Positions 1 to 7,308 of a stretch of 28,190 nt of DNA are shown piece by piece. The stretch is from the IMG/VR virus record IMGVR_UViG_3300034073_002251, positions 1 to 28,190 of that record; one strand, written 5' to 3'. Both the position numbers and the translations under genes were made by a program. The notes under the pieces were generated by a model. That model did not search any database. It saw nothing but the letters and a program-made list of their open reading frames with translations, and was not told the DNA's origin. Position 1 is the stretch's first letter. The number at the start of each line of letters is the position of its first letter. Source of the DNA: a virus.

Positions 1-21
1 AAAGCAGAGGCAAAGCGGTAA
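1..21 (+). CDS. Possible 3' end of an upstream gene (partial)
   Basis: Frame 1 reads KAEAKR followed by TAA at 19-21. A short charged tail of this kind would suit a scaffold or head protein lying just upstream of the capsid gene, but seven codons cannot establish it. Another frame stays open to about base 84, so the assignment is uncertain. The octamer CAAAGCGG occurs twice nearby (about 11 and 30). Confidence 0.28.
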   Translation, partial: KAEAKR

Positions 22-35
22 GCTATAGCCAAAGC

Positions 36-52
36 GGAAGGCTGTGCTTTCC
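36..52 (+). other. Short hairpin before the capsid gene
   Basis: GGAAGGC (36-42) can pair with GCTTTCC (46-52) across a 3-nt loop, with one G-T pair. No T-run follows, so it is not a convincing intrinsic terminator. It could be an RNA processing or pausing element ahead of the highly expressed capsid gene. This is inference only. Confidence 0.25.
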
Positions 53-95
53 CTGTCGGCTTGTGGCCACAACAACCCTTCATTAAAGGTCCGCT

Positions 96-1112
96 ATGGC
101 AACCCTGCGATCCGATGTGATCGTTCCCGAGGTTTTTAGCGCTTACGTTGATGAAGCCGTGACCACCCGGTCGGCTTTCATCAATTCAGGCGTCATCCAG
201 CCTCTGGACATCCTCAATGCCACTGAAGGTGGCGACTACGTCAACGTCCCCAGCTGGTCAGCCAATCTGTCCGGTGATGTGGAAATCCTCTCGGATACCA
301 CCAGCCTGACGCCTGGCAAAATCGGCGCTGAGAAGCAAATCTGCCCTGTCCTGCACCGTGGTCGTGCATGGGAAGTCCGCACCCTGGCCGCCTTGGCCGC
401 TGGTGATGACCCCATGGCTGCCATTGGCCGTAAGGTCGCTGACTACATCAGCCACCAACAGCAGAAGGACATCTTTGCCATCCTCGCTGGCATCTTTGGT
501 CCCCTGACCTCCAACACCACTGGTGTGCTGAAGGATCTGGCCATTGATTCCAATGCCACTGCTGCACCGCTGAGCCCCTCCAAGGTGGCTCGCGCTCGAG
601 CTGCACTGGGCGATCAAGGCGAAAAGCTGAGCGTGATTGCCATGCACAGCAAGTGCTACTACGACCTGGTGGAGCGCAAGGCCATCGACTACGTAACGGC
701 AGCAGAGCTGGGGATCACCCCGGATACTGCGCAGCCTGATGCGTTTGCTGGCAGCGTGGCTGGTGCCTACTCGACTGATGTCACAGTTCCATTTTATATG
801 GGGCTCAGAGTGATTGTTAGTGACGACGTGAACAACGATGGCACTAACTATGCCAGCTACTTGTTCACGCCTGGCGCTATGGCCTCCGGCACCCAGTCCG
901 GTCTGGTCACTGAAACTGATCGTGACATCCTCGCGCTGAGCGATGCCATGAGCGTGCATTGGCACAACCTCTACCACCCGCTCGGTGTGTCCTACACCTC
1001 TGGTGGCGTCAACCCCAACCGCACCGTGCTCGGCACTGTCGGTAACTGGACTCAGGTCTACGAGACCAAGAATCTCGGGATCGTGTCCATCGTCTCCAAC
1101 CCGAGCATCTGA
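96..1112 (+). CDS. Major capsid protein
   Basis: This 338-aa protein is read as the main shell subunit of the phage head. The ATG at 96 follows an AAAGG ribosome binding site at 85-89. The N-terminus (LRSDVIVPEVFSAYVDEA) and the stretch around residues 45-100 resemble the gp13-like/HK97-fold capsid proteins of many siphoviruses, in which a protein of 300-350 aa binds no ligand and self-assembles. The segment near residues 115-135 (DYISHQQQKDIFAILAG) looks like the long spine helix region. No protease or scaffold domain is fused to it. Its place as first gene of the visible structural block, followed by small decoration-like proteins, supports the call. A 290-aa open frame on the opposite strand is a shadow of its codon bias. 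The exact fold family is inferred from memory of related sequences. Confidence 0.88.
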   Translation: MATLRSDVIVPEVFSAYVDEAVTTRSAFINSGVIQPLDILNATEGGDYVNVPSWSANLSGDVEILSDTTSLTPGKIGAEKQICPVLHRGRAWEVRTLAALAAGDDPMAAIGRKVADYISHQQQKDIFAILAGIFGPLTSNTTGVLKDLAIDSNATAAPLSPSKVARARAALGDQGEKLSVIAMHSKCYYDLVERKAIDYVTAAELGITPDTAQPDAFAGSVAGAYSTDVTVPFYMGLRVIVSDDVNNDGTNYASYLFTPGAMASGTQSGLVTETDRDILALSDAMSVHWHNLYHPLGVSYTSGGVNPNRTVLGTVGNWTQVYETKNLGIVSIVSNPSI

Positions 1113-1123
1113 GGTAGCTAACC

Positions 1124-1510
1124 ATGGCATCTATCTTTGAGCTGGAATCCCCCAGCTTTGGCCGGTCTTCCACCGGCAAGGCTCTGGTTGCTGCTAGCAA
1201 TACCGCTGGCACCAGCCTCACTGCTGCCCAGTCGGTTGGGGCGATCATCACCGCTACCCCGACTGGTAACCGCACCATCACTACAGCCACGTTCGCTGAG
1301 ATTGTGGCTGAGCTTGGCGCCCAGGCCAAGGTCGGTCAGACCTTTGAGCTGACCATCGTCAACCTCGCTGCTGACACCCACACGCTGACCCTTGCTGGTG
1401 GCGATGCTGGTGTGACGGTGGTCGGTGCTGCGGCTGTAGCTGCTGCTTCGACTGCGACCTTCATTGGCCGCATGAACAGCACTTCTGCAATCGTGTTTTA
1501 CCGCTCCTGA
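1124..1510 (+). CDS. Small virion protein, possible capsid decoration protein
   Basis: This 128-aa protein follows the capsid gene by 11 bases, with GAGGTAGC before the ATG at 1124. It is rich in Ala, Thr and Val and has an alternating hydrophobic pattern in its second half (TFELTIVNLAADTHTLTLAGG, then an Ala-rich run, then TATFIGRMNS), which suggests a compact beta-sandwich. It has no signal peptide, membrane segment or catalytic motif. Position and size fit a capsid decoration or head-stabilising protein. I do not recognise a specific family, so the role is inferred from context. Confidence 0.7.
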   Translation: MASIFELESPSFGRSSTGKALVAASNTAGTSLTAAQSVGAIITATPTGNRTITTATFAEIVAELGAQAKVGQTFELTIVNLAADTHTLTLAGGDAGVTVVGAAAVAAASTATFIGRMNSTSAIVFYRS

Positions 1511-1512
1511 TC

Positions 1513-1671
1513 GTGGGTTTGTTTGCCTTCAGGCGACTGCGGGAACAGGAGGCTGCTTCTTCGGAGGTGGCCTCTTTCTCTATGCAGAGCCAACAGCAGG
1601 AAGAACCTGCTGAGAAGCCAAGGCGTCAGCGGCGGCAACCTAAGACCAGCAATGGTGATGGTGCCGAGTAA
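1513..1671 (+). CDS. Small charged protein of the head region
   Basis: A GTG at 1513 opens a 52-aa frame ending at TAA 1669-1671. That stop overlaps the ATG of the next gene (TAATG), the coupling signature used elsewhere in this operon, and this is the main reason to believe it. The product begins GLFAFRRLREQEAASSEV and ends in a Gln/Glu/Arg-rich tail (KPRRQRRQPKTSNGDGAE) likely to be disordered. An internal in-frame ATG at 1582 is an alternative start. Function is unknown. Confidence 0.55.
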   Translation: MGLFAFRRLREQEAASSEVASFSMQSQQQEEPAEKPRRQRRQPKTSNGDGAE

Positions 1672-2246
1672 TGGCAGTTTTCTTGGGTGGTGGTGATGCC
1701 CGCATCGACATCGGCGACGCCGGCGAGTCGCTCACGGTTGACGGGAAGGCGTATCGCGCTGCGGTGACCGTTACCAGGCCGAGCAATACCACGGCCTATA
1801 CCGCTGGTGACGTGATTGGCGTTGCTGACTCGGGCACGCCGGCTAACGCTGGCTCGGCAATCATCACGCTGCCGAGCATCGGCCCCAGTGGTGGGTATGT
1901 GCTGGTGCAGTCTGTGCGGCTGATGATCGGTCTGAGCGCCGTAACAGCCGGGATGGCGGGCTTCCGCTTGCATCTCTATACCGCCAGCCCCACGGCCATC
2001 CTCGACAACGCTGCTTTTGATCTGGTCAGCGGTGAGGTGGCGAATTATGCCGGGTTCATTGATCTGCCAACACCGCAAGATCTGGGCAGCACGCTGATGA
2101 CGCAGTGCGACTACTGCGGCACGATGGTGAAACTGGCCTCTGCGAGCACGTCGCTGTTTGCTGAGCTGGAAACTCGCGGAGCCTATACACCAGCCAGTGG
2201 CACGGTGTTTGATCTGCGGGTGTTGACGCTGGAGGCAGGGCTGTAA
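1671..2246 (+). CDS. Phage structural protein, function unknown
   Basis: This 191-aa protein is read from the ATG at 1671, coupled to the preceding stop (TAATG) and in turn overlapping the next start (TAATG at 2244-2248). The sequence is mostly predicted beta strand, with Thr/Gly/Ala-rich turns and short motifs such as AGDVIGVADSGTPA and FRLHLYTASPTA. It resembles uncharacterised virion proteins found next to capsid genes in siphovirus genomes. No membrane segment or catalytic motif is visible. A head-surface or head-fibre accessory role is plausible because the next gene is a lectin-like fibre. This is contextual inference. Confidence 0.72.
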   Translation: MAVFLGGGDARIDIGDAGESLTVDGKAYRAAVTVTRPSNTTAYTAGDVIGVADSGTPANAGSAIITLPSIGPSGGYVLVQSVRLMIGLSAVTAGMAGFRLHLYTASPTAILDNAAFDLVSGEVANYAGFIDLPTPQDLGSTLMTQCDYCGTMVKLASASTSLFAELETRGAYTPASGTVFDLRVLTLEAGL

Positions 2247-3568
2247 TGCGTGGCTCTGCAGCGTTCAGGGCTGCTGTAGCGCCTGGCGGTGTGCTTGCCG
2301 GCCCGTGGGCGAGGAATGAGCTGTGGCGGCGTGCGCGTGCGATGCCGTCGCTCGACCTGCGGTTTGCTGAGTCAAAGTCACTGGTTGATGCGGTCAGCGG
2401 CCAGAACCTGATCACGTTCACCAGGGCGTCTACTGGGACGTTTGTGGATTCTGATGGGGTGATCCGCAGCGCCGGAAATGACGTCCCACGCTTCGACCAC
2501 AACCCGCTAACGGGCGAGTGCCTGGGGTTGCTGGTCGAGGAGCAGCGGCAGAATTTGCTGCTCAGGAGTGAGGAATTTGATAATGCGAGCTGGACAAAAG
2601 GAAACTCAAGCGTTTCTGCTGATGCTACTCAAGCCCCAACCGGCACGACTACTGCTGACAAGTTGGTTGAGAACACAGCCACGACGGAGCACAACATCAC
2701 GCAAAGTGCGACTTGGTTGGGAAATACAACCTACACATTTTCTGTTTACGCCAAGCCAGACGGGAGAAGCAGATTTGACCTTTTGTTTGGAACAGCCGGA
2801 AACTGGTCTGGTGGTCGGCAGGCTGCGTTTGATGTGTCAACAGGTAGTGTTGTGGCTACAGATGGAGCTATGGCAAGCATCACAGCCGCTGGCGATGGCT
2901 GGTTTAGGTGCAGAATAACAGCAACTACAACGGCATCACCTTCCGCATCACTTGTTGCTTTGCGGATGATTGCCAGCGGCACATCGGTTACATACACCGG
3001 AGACGGTACCTCCGGCCTATTCCTCTGGGGCGCCCAACTAGAAGCCGGAGCATTCCCGACTTCGTACATCCCCACCACCGGCACCGCCGCGACGCGCACG
3101 GCTGATGTCGTGTCGATTAGTGGAATTGACCTGTCTAGTTGGTATAACCAATCAACTGGGTCTATCTTTTGCGAAGCCCTTAATAAAGGCTTACTTGGAA
3201 CCGCAGCGCCAAGACCTGTCTCCTTTAGCAATGGAACTAATAATAATCTTGTTGAGTTTTTCGGGTCAACTGACACTAGCATTGGATGGCAAGTTCTTGA
3301 TGGCGGAGTCACGCAGGCTAATGTTGCCCAATCCGCTAGTAGCTCTACCATAAACAAACTGGCTGCTACTTACGCGTTAAATAATTTTGCGTTATCAATA
3401 AATGCTGCGGCAAGTTCTACAGATACAAGTGGCACGATTCCAGTTATAGATCGTGTCCGAATTGGCAACCGACAAGACTCGGCACGCTCTTGGAACGGCC
3501 CAATCCGCCGCCTCACTTACTGGCCAACCCGCCTCCCCAACTCCACTTTGCAGAGCATAACTCTCTAG
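2246..3568 (+). CDS. Fibre or adhesin with lectin-like domains
   Basis: This 440-aa protein starts with an Arg/Ala-rich stretch, then LDLRFAESKSLVDAVSG and LITFTRASTGTFVDSDG (about residues 36-75), a motif set I know from phage fibre and concanavalin-like lectin proteins. Residues about 105-285 look like a carbohydrate-binding jelly-roll: NLLLRSEEFDNASW at its start, YTFSVYAKPDGRS in the middle and WGAQLEAGAFPTSYIPT at its end. A second beta-rich domain covers about 295-435 and ends WNGPIRRLTYWPTRLPN. It probably binds a cell-surface glycan from the virion surface. The middle of the gene is clearly richer in A+T than its ends, suggesting a replaced receptor-binding cassette. Being next to capsid genes, it may be a head fibre rather than a tail fibre. 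Confidence 0.75.
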   Translation: MRGSAAFRAAVAPGGVLAGPWARNELWRRARAMPSLDLRFAESKSLVDAVSGQNLITFTRASTGTFVDSDGVIRSAGNDVPRFDHNPLTGECLGLLVEEQRQNLLLRSEEFDNASWTKGNSSVSADATQAPTGTTTADKLVENTATTEHNITQSATWLGNTTYTFSVYAKPDGRSRFDLLFGTAGNWSGGRQAAFDVSTGSVVATDGAMASITAAGDGWFRCRITATTTASPSASLVALRMIASGTSVTYTGDGTSGLFLWGAQLEAGAFPTSYIPTTGTAATRTADVVSISGIDLSSWYNQSTGSIFCEALNKGLLGTAAPRPVSFSNGTNNNLVEFFGSTDTSIGWQVLDGGVTQANVAQSASSSTINKLAATYALNNFALSINAAASSTDTSGTIPVIDRVRIGNRQDSARSWNGPIRRLTYWPTRLPNSTLQSITL

Positions 3569-3570
3569 CC

Positions 3571-3900
3571 ATGTACTGCTACAAATTCTCCACCCGCCAA
3601 CAGTTCCGTACTCTCGCGGCAGCCGAGGGCCTCATCGACGCTGACGGCAACCTGATCACCAGCAGCCACACGCACGCCATTGATGAACTGGGGACCATAT
3701 ATCAAGGCGGCGAGTATGGCCCTGATGGTGAAGTCATCACCGCGCCAACTGCACTGACCGGCTGGCACGTGAATACCTTAGGTCTAGCCCCTGAATCATG
3801 GGATCAATACCTTGTAGTGGTGAATTCTCCCAGCCGGATCTTCGCTGGTGGTGCTACCCAGGCACCTGATGATGCAACCCTGCAGGAGATGCTCGCATGA
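3571..3900 (+). CDS. Phage protein of the fibre module, function unknown
   Basis: A 109-aa product is read from the ATG at 3571, two bases after the fibre stop. A longer frame from 3490 exists, but its extra 27 residues overlap the fibre gene and are Pro-rich shadow sequence. The protein begins MYCYKFSTRQQFRTLAAAEG and contains HAIDELGTIYQGG and TGWHVNTLG. Small proteins of this kind commonly follow fibre genes in phages, and may be virion components or fibre-assembly partners. No catalytic motif is visible. The stop overlaps the next start (ATGA, 3897-3900). Confidence 0.72.
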   Translation: MYCYKFSTRQQFRTLAAAEGLIDADGNLITSSHTHAIDELGTIYQGGEYGPDGEVITAPTALTGWHVNTLGLAPESWDQYLVVVNSPSRIFAGGATQAPDDATLQEMLA

Positions 3901-4100
3901 ATCCTTACATCAGAGCTGCCAAGAAACACCCGAAGGTCAAGCAGCAGGCTGCTGAGCGCATGGGCAAACGACCCGTCAAACCTGAGCCACCTGTCAAACC
4001 CGAGCCACCCAAGGGCAAGCAGCGTGCCCGCCATGAGGACGGCACATTCCAAGCCGACAACCCTGCCACACCCGAGGTGGACGAAGCATGGGAAGCCTGA
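3897..4100 (+). CDS. Small basic proline-rich protein
   Basis: This 67-aa protein starts at an ATG overlapping the previous stop. It is Lys/Arg-rich at the N-terminus and carries a near-perfect tandem repeat, PVKPEPP then PVKPEPP (about residues 26-39), followed by a KGKQRARHEDGTFQADNPATPEV tail. The RHEDGTF element recalls DEHGRF-like segments in other small phage proteins, including the one at 18901-19143 here. It is probably disordered. Its 3' end overlaps the next gene by 13 bases. Function is unknown. Confidence 0.6.
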   Translation: MNPYIRAAKKHPKVKQQAAERMGKRPVKPEPPVKPEPPKGKQRARHEDGTFQADNPATPEVDEAWEA

Positions 4101-4588
4101 TTGAACGCGAACTGGTCAACCACACCCAGTCGTTTCTCGGCAAGAACGACGTGCTGACGTATGGCTTCGCCAAGGGCAGTTATACGCCGCTCTACCGCGA
4201 CTACATGAAGGGCATCATTGCCAAGGTTGATGACCGCCTGACCGGCATCAAGTTCGAGCGGGTCAAACCACGCGATGCCGACCTGATCATCAATCATGGC
4301 GAGCTTGCACCCGGCACTTCCGGAAGTGCAGTCTGGGATTCGCAAGGCTGGGAGATCAGGATGCCCGCTGGCAGCAGCTTCTCCACTACCGTCTTCCGCC
4401 ATGAGTTGGGCCACGTACTCGGCCTAGGCCATGCACCGATGGGCAGCAACAGCCTGATGCAGCCGCAGATGAACGGCATCTACGACTTCACCGGCAAGGA
4501 CTGGCGGGCGCTGGAGTCGATCTGGGGCAAAGGCCAGCTGTTCATGACTGACGGTCTTCTGCCACAAGCCGCTGCAGTAGCCCCCTAG
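4088..4588 (+). CDS. Metzincin-type (matrixin-like) zinc metalloprotease
   Basis: This 166-aa protein carries the complete metzincin zinc-binding motif HELGHVLGLGH at residues 105-115 (His105, His109 and His115 as ligands, Glu106 as general base). Nine residues later is a SLM sequence with Met124 placed as the Met-turn. The upstream part (about residues 20-100) has the alternating strand/helix pattern of a minimal catalytic domain. There is no propeptide, signal peptide or membrane segment, so it would act in the cytoplasm or be packaged in the virion. Its substrate is unknown. Options are processing of a structural protein or degradation of host surface protein during entry. It lies between fibre-associated genes and the minor head protein. 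The catalytic assignment is firm; the biological role is not. Confidence 0.85.
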   Translation: MGSLIERELVNHTQSFLGKNDVLTYGFAKGSYTPLYRDYMKGIIAKVDDRLTGIKFERVKPRDADLIINHGELAPGTSGSAVWDSQGWEIRMPAGSSFSTTVFRHELGHVLGLGHAPMGSNSLMQPQMNGIYDFTGKDWRALESIWGKGQLFMTDGLLPQAAAVAP

Positions 4589-4689
4589 GCCTAGCTACTG
4601 GCACTTTCCGCCAGCGTCGCATATCTTGGAATTAGCTGGAGCAGCGGGCTGGCACCCCTGCCCCATGACCACCCTGCTATTCCAAGGTG

Positions 4690-5055
4690 ATGAAGCAATC
4701 GTATCTAATCGCTGCTGCCGCAAGCATTCCTGCTGTTTTGATCGTTTCGTGGTTTGCGGTCCCACTGATCTCTGTCCTGCTGTTCCCGCCTAAACCACAA
4801 CCTGAAGTGGTGCGGAATGAACCTGAACCGCAGCCTGCGCCACAACCCGTCTCAACCGATCCCTACCGTGAGATCAGCAGCCTCGAGCTGACCTCCTGCT
4901 GGATGTTCCTACGGGACAGTGCCAAGGATCCCCGTAGCTTCCGTGTGCTCAGCAAGACCCCAGCCAATGGCGGCATCGTTGAATTCACTGCCACCAATTC
5001 CTTCGGTGGCCCAGCCAGGCACACTTACCGCTGCACCACGGGACAACTGCAATGA
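4690..5055 (+). CDS. Membrane-anchored protein with proline-rich linker
   Basis: This protein of about 121 aa has one strongly hydrophobic N-terminal helix (residues about 5-32), then a Pro/Glu-rich linker (PPKPQPEVVRNEPEPQPAP), then a small domain with two cysteines (TSCWMFLRD and YRCTTGQLQ) that could form a disulphide outside the cytoplasm. I chose the ATG at 4690; a GTG at 4687 is equally possible. The ~100 bases upstream hold a weak hairpin (CTGGC 4598-4602 with GCCAG 4610-4614) and no clear promoter. Its stop is 3 bases before a terminator-like hairpin, so it ends a transcription unit. Function is unknown; cell-envelope anchoring or exclusion are possibilities only. Confidence 0.62.
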   Translation: MKQSYLIAAAASIPAVLIVSWFAVPLISVLLFPPKPQPEVVRNEPEPQPAPQPVSTDPYREISSLELTSCWMFLRDSAKDPRSFRVLSKTPANGGIVEFTATNSFGGPARHTYRCTTGQLQ

Positions 5056-5058
5056 AAA

Positions 5059-5083
5059 AGCCGGGGCCCCTCAGCACCCGGCT
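5059..5083. terminator. Intrinsic terminator hairpin, possibly bidirectional
   Basis: AGCCGGG (5059-5065) pairs perfectly with CCCGGCT (5077-5083) around an 11-nt loop. On the + strand it is preceded by AAAAA and followed by CTCCCCTTT, a poor T-tract. On the - strand the stem is followed by a clean TTTTT, a better terminator. It separates the 96-5055 unit from the minor-head gene and would also stop antisense read-through. Confidence 0.6.
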
Positions 5084-5090
5084 CTCCCCT

Positions 5091-5119
5091 TTCATCCGTG
5101 CCTACCCTAACGATATAAG
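5091..5119 (+). promoter_or_regulatory. Possible sigma-70 promoter before the minor head gene
   Basis: TATAAG at 5114-5119 matches the -10 consensus at five of six positions. TTCATC at 5091-5096 is a weak -35 with a 17-bp spacer. It sits directly after a terminator and 11 bases before the GTG start at 5131, implying a very short or absent leader. No Shine-Dalgarno sequence precedes that GTG, which fits leaderless translation. Inferred by consensus only. Confidence 0.35.
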
Positions 5120-5130
5120 CACGACCTGCT

Positions 5131-6165
5131 GTGGAATCTGAACTGATCATCGAATTCCTCCGTAATGCCTTGCGGCAGAAACGGCTGGAAGATCGACTGA
5201 TCAATCAGGCCATCGCAGACTTGCGCTCAACCTTGGCTGCTGTTGAAGGCATCCTGCAGGCTTCCTCTGCCTTGACCCTTGGCCCTGCTCGACAGCGGTC
5301 CATTGAAGCTGTTGCCGCTGCAGTGGCCCGCAACGTGCAGCAAACATGGGGTATCCCCCAGTTGGCCAGTCTGCAACAGGCCCTCGAGCCGTTCATTGAA
5401 CAACAGCTGGAGTTTGGCCGGCGTGTTGTTGAGCTGGCTGGTGGCACCCTCTCTGCCCCTGGTGCGGCCAACCTTGGAGCAGCGCAAGCTGTCAACAATG
5501 CAGTGATTGGCGGCAAAACGCTAGCCGAAACCTTGACCACCAGCTTCCCTGCACTGGTCGCTGATCGGGTGGAACGCTACCTACGGCTGGGGTTACAGCA
5601 AGCTGCTGGTGAGGTTGAAATCATTGGCTACAAGGATGCGGTCGTCGCTGTCTCTGAACGCAATGTGACAGCCATTATCCGCACAGGCGTGCAGGAGGTG
5701 GCTAGTGCTGCACAACAGGCCATCTATGCCGTTGAGTCTGATCCGGCATGGCTTGAGGGAAGGCTGACCTGGACGGCAGTGTTGGATTCAGCGGTCTGCC
5801 CGGTGTGCATTGGTCTAGACGGGCGAGAGTATGAACTGGGCCAGCCGGGGCCATACTTTGATGGAAGGAACAAGGTGTCAGTTCACCCCTCTTGCCGCTG
5901 TTACCTCCTCCCCAGCAAGTGGCGGGAAGAAACTATGCAACCTCCTGATGGTGGCAAACCTCAGCCCGTGGCCAGGCCTGCCGAAGGCGATAGCGGTGAG
6001 CAGACCGTCAGCTTTCGCAAGACCGTCAACCAATGGCTTCGTGACAACCCAGAGACGACCAAGGAGATTTTTGGTAAACGTCTCGGCTCGCGTTTGCTAG
6101 ACCGGGAGGACAAGCTAGACCTACCTAGCGCCATTAGACTTTGGCAAGCTCCTAAGGGCTCATGA
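5131..6165 (+). CDS. Minor head protein, Mu gpF/SPP1 gp7-like
   Basis: This 344-aa protein carries the Phage_Mu_F hallmark in residues about 215-262: the AVCPVC pair (Cys223, Cys226), then HPSCRC (His252, Cys255, Cys257). These proteins attach to the portal and are needed for head morphogenesis or DNA ejection, and usually sit beside portal and scaffold genes. The N-terminal 200 residues are helical, and the C-terminus is a charged segment ending in an RLGSRLLDREDKLDLPSAI motif that recalls C-terminal extensions of MuF proteins in other phages. The start is a GTG. Its position downstream of the capsid and fibre genes, rather than before the capsid, is unusual. The stop overlaps the next start (ATGA at 6162-6165). 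Confidence 0.87.
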   Translation: MESELIIEFLRNALRQKRLEDRLINQAIADLRSTLAAVEGILQASSALTLGPARQRSIEAVAAAVARNVQQTWGIPQLASLQQALEPFIEQQLEFGRRVVELAGGTLSAPGAANLGAAQAVNNAVIGGKTLAETLTTSFPALVADRVERYLRLGLQQAAGEVEIIGYKDAVVAVSERNVTAIIRTGVQEVASAAQQAIYAVESDPAWLEGRLTWTAVLDSAVCPVCIGLDGREYELGQPGPYFDGRNKVSVHPSCRCYLLPSKWREETMQPPDGGKPQPVARPAEGDSGEQTVSFRKTVNQWLRDNPETTKEIFGKRLGSRLLDREDKLDLPSAIRLWQAPKGS

Positions 6166-6722
6166 CCGTCACCGTTACTGCCACCGTTGGCGCGTCTAAT
6201 GCCAACAGCTACCTGACGGTGGCCGAAGGTGATGCCTATGCCGCTCTGGAGCTGCGCACCCTGAGCTGGTCCACTGCCACAACAGACAACAAGGGCAAAG
6301 CGGTCATCGCTGCTACTGCTGCCCTTGATCAGCTTGAGTGGGTTGGCACCAAGGCCAGCACAACCCAAGCGTTGCTCTGGCCACGGTCTGAGGCTGCCTG
6401 CGGAGAGAAGGCTTACGACGATGACGAGCTACCGCTTGAGCTGAAGCGGGCCACCTTTGAGCTGGCCAACTCCCTGCTAGCTGATTCTGGCCTCCTGAGC
6501 AGCAGCAACCCAGCAGTAGGTGAACTGATCCCTGGCATCCCAAATGCCAACCTCAAGGCTGCTCGCATCGACGTGATCAGCGTTGACTTCCGCGATGGTG
6601 GCGGTGCTCCGGTCTACACCAATGCTTTGACCATGGTCCCGGCACTGAAGGGCATCCTCGGGTGCCTGTGCTTGAGCAGTCCGGTCAGCAGTGTTGGCAG
6701 CGTCAAGGTGCAACGCAGCTAA
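6162..6722 (+). CDS. Head-tail adaptor (DnaT-like/gp6-type connector)
   Basis: This 186-aa protein begins MTVTVTATVGASNANSYLTV and contains AVIAATAALDQLEWVG and TTQALLWPRSEA. That combination is typical of the phage family often annotated DnaT-like single-stranded DNA-binding protein, whose genomic position and helical pattern fit the ring-forming head-tail adaptor next to the portal. It would form the first connector ring after portal binding. The central region is helical, with ELKRATFELANSLLADSG around residue 90-110. It follows the MuF-like gene with an ATGA overlap and shares TAATG with the next start. The connector role is inferred from family and synteny. Confidence 0.72.
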   Translation: MTVTVTATVGASNANSYLTVAEGDAYAALELRTLSWSTATTDNKGKAVIAATAALDQLEWVGTKASTTQALLWPRSEAACGEKAYDDDELPLELKRATFELANSLLADSGLLSSSNPAVGELIPGIPNANLKAARIDVISVDFRDGGGAPVYTNALTMVPALKGILGCLCLSSPVSSVGSVKVQRS

Positions 6723-7288
6723 TGGAACCCTCCAGCCAGCTGAACATGTTTGCTGGGCTGGGCGTTGCCGAGCAAAAGAAGCGGAACACTGATCTGCTGA
6801 GCACACCGTTGACAAGGCGTGAGCAGCGAGAGTTTGGCCGCTTGTATGCCGAGAACATCAAGCTGGTCAAATTCTTTCAGGCCAAGCTGGCTAGGAAGTA
6901 CCGCTACTGCATGGCCATTGAGGACATCAATAGCTGCGTGGATTTTGCAGCGATCAAGGCATTCAGGGCTTGGGATCCGAATCGCGGCAAGCTGAGCACT
7001 GTGCTTTGGTGTTTTGCCCATGGCGAGGTCTTGCATTACCTGCGGGGCAACAACTGGGGAATCAAGGCCCCCCATAAGGTCAGGGAACTAGGCAGCAGTG
7101 CTCGGCGGTTGATTGATCAGGGTCTGACGGTGGAGCAAGTGTGTGATCGGCTGCGGTGTGCCATGGATGATCTGAAGGATGCCTTGGTGGCCACGGCAGG
7201 CATTGCCCACGAAACGATGGGGTTTGACCTGCACCTGTCGAATCAGCCAACACCGTGGGAATGGCTTGAGGCGCAAGAGGCAAGCTAG
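6722..7288 (+). CDS. Small sigma-70-like factor in the late operon
   Basis: The 188-aa product starts at the ATG at 6722 (TAATG overlap with the adaptor stop); a longer frame from 6662 would run through the adaptor and is rejected. Residues about 40-112 read like sigma region 2: AIEDINSCVDFAAIKAFRAW, then DPNRGKLSTVLWCFAHGEVL and HYLRGNN, matching the DI-Q-G-LGLIKA/FDP-RG-FSTYA/I-GE--YLR pattern of SigF/SigB-type factors. Residues about 117-156 resemble region 3 with a helix-turn-helix (LTVEQVCDRLRCAMDDLKDAL). I see no region 4 in the remaining 30 residues. Such a factor would direct host RNA polymerase to phage promoters by -10 or extended -10 contacts, plausibly for late genes. The region 2 similarity is good; the activity is inferred. 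Confidence 0.75.
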   Translation: MEPSSQLNMFAGLGVAEQKKRNTDLLSTPLTRREQREFGRLYAENIKLVKFFQAKLARKYRYCMAIEDINSCVDFAAIKAFRAWDPNRGKLSTVLWCFAHGEVLHYLRGNNWGIKAPHKVRELGSSARRLIDQGLTVEQVCDRLRCAMDDLKDALVATAGIAHETMGFDLHLSNQPTPWEWLEAQEAS

Positions 7289-7308
7289 GGTCAAAGGGAT
7301 TCTTGACC

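Noticed and set aside
258-1130. A 290-codon open frame on the - strand across the capsid gene
   Set aside because: It lies wholly antisense to a well-supported capsid gene, is His/Val/Gly-rich and has no protein-like motif; it is a codon-bias shadow.
4598-4614. CTGGC/GCCAG hairpin after the metalloprotease gene
   Set aside because: Only five pairs and no T-run; noted as weak and not called a terminator.
4665-4793. Short + frame starting MTTLLFQGDEAIVSN before and across the membrane protein gene
   Set aside because: The start looks plausible, but it turns Cys-rich at once and overlaps the better supported membrane protein; no ribosome binding site.
6662-6721. Upstream extension of the small sigma factor
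   Set aside because: It lies entirely within the adaptor gene; the ATG at 6722 with TAATG coupling fits the operon pattern.
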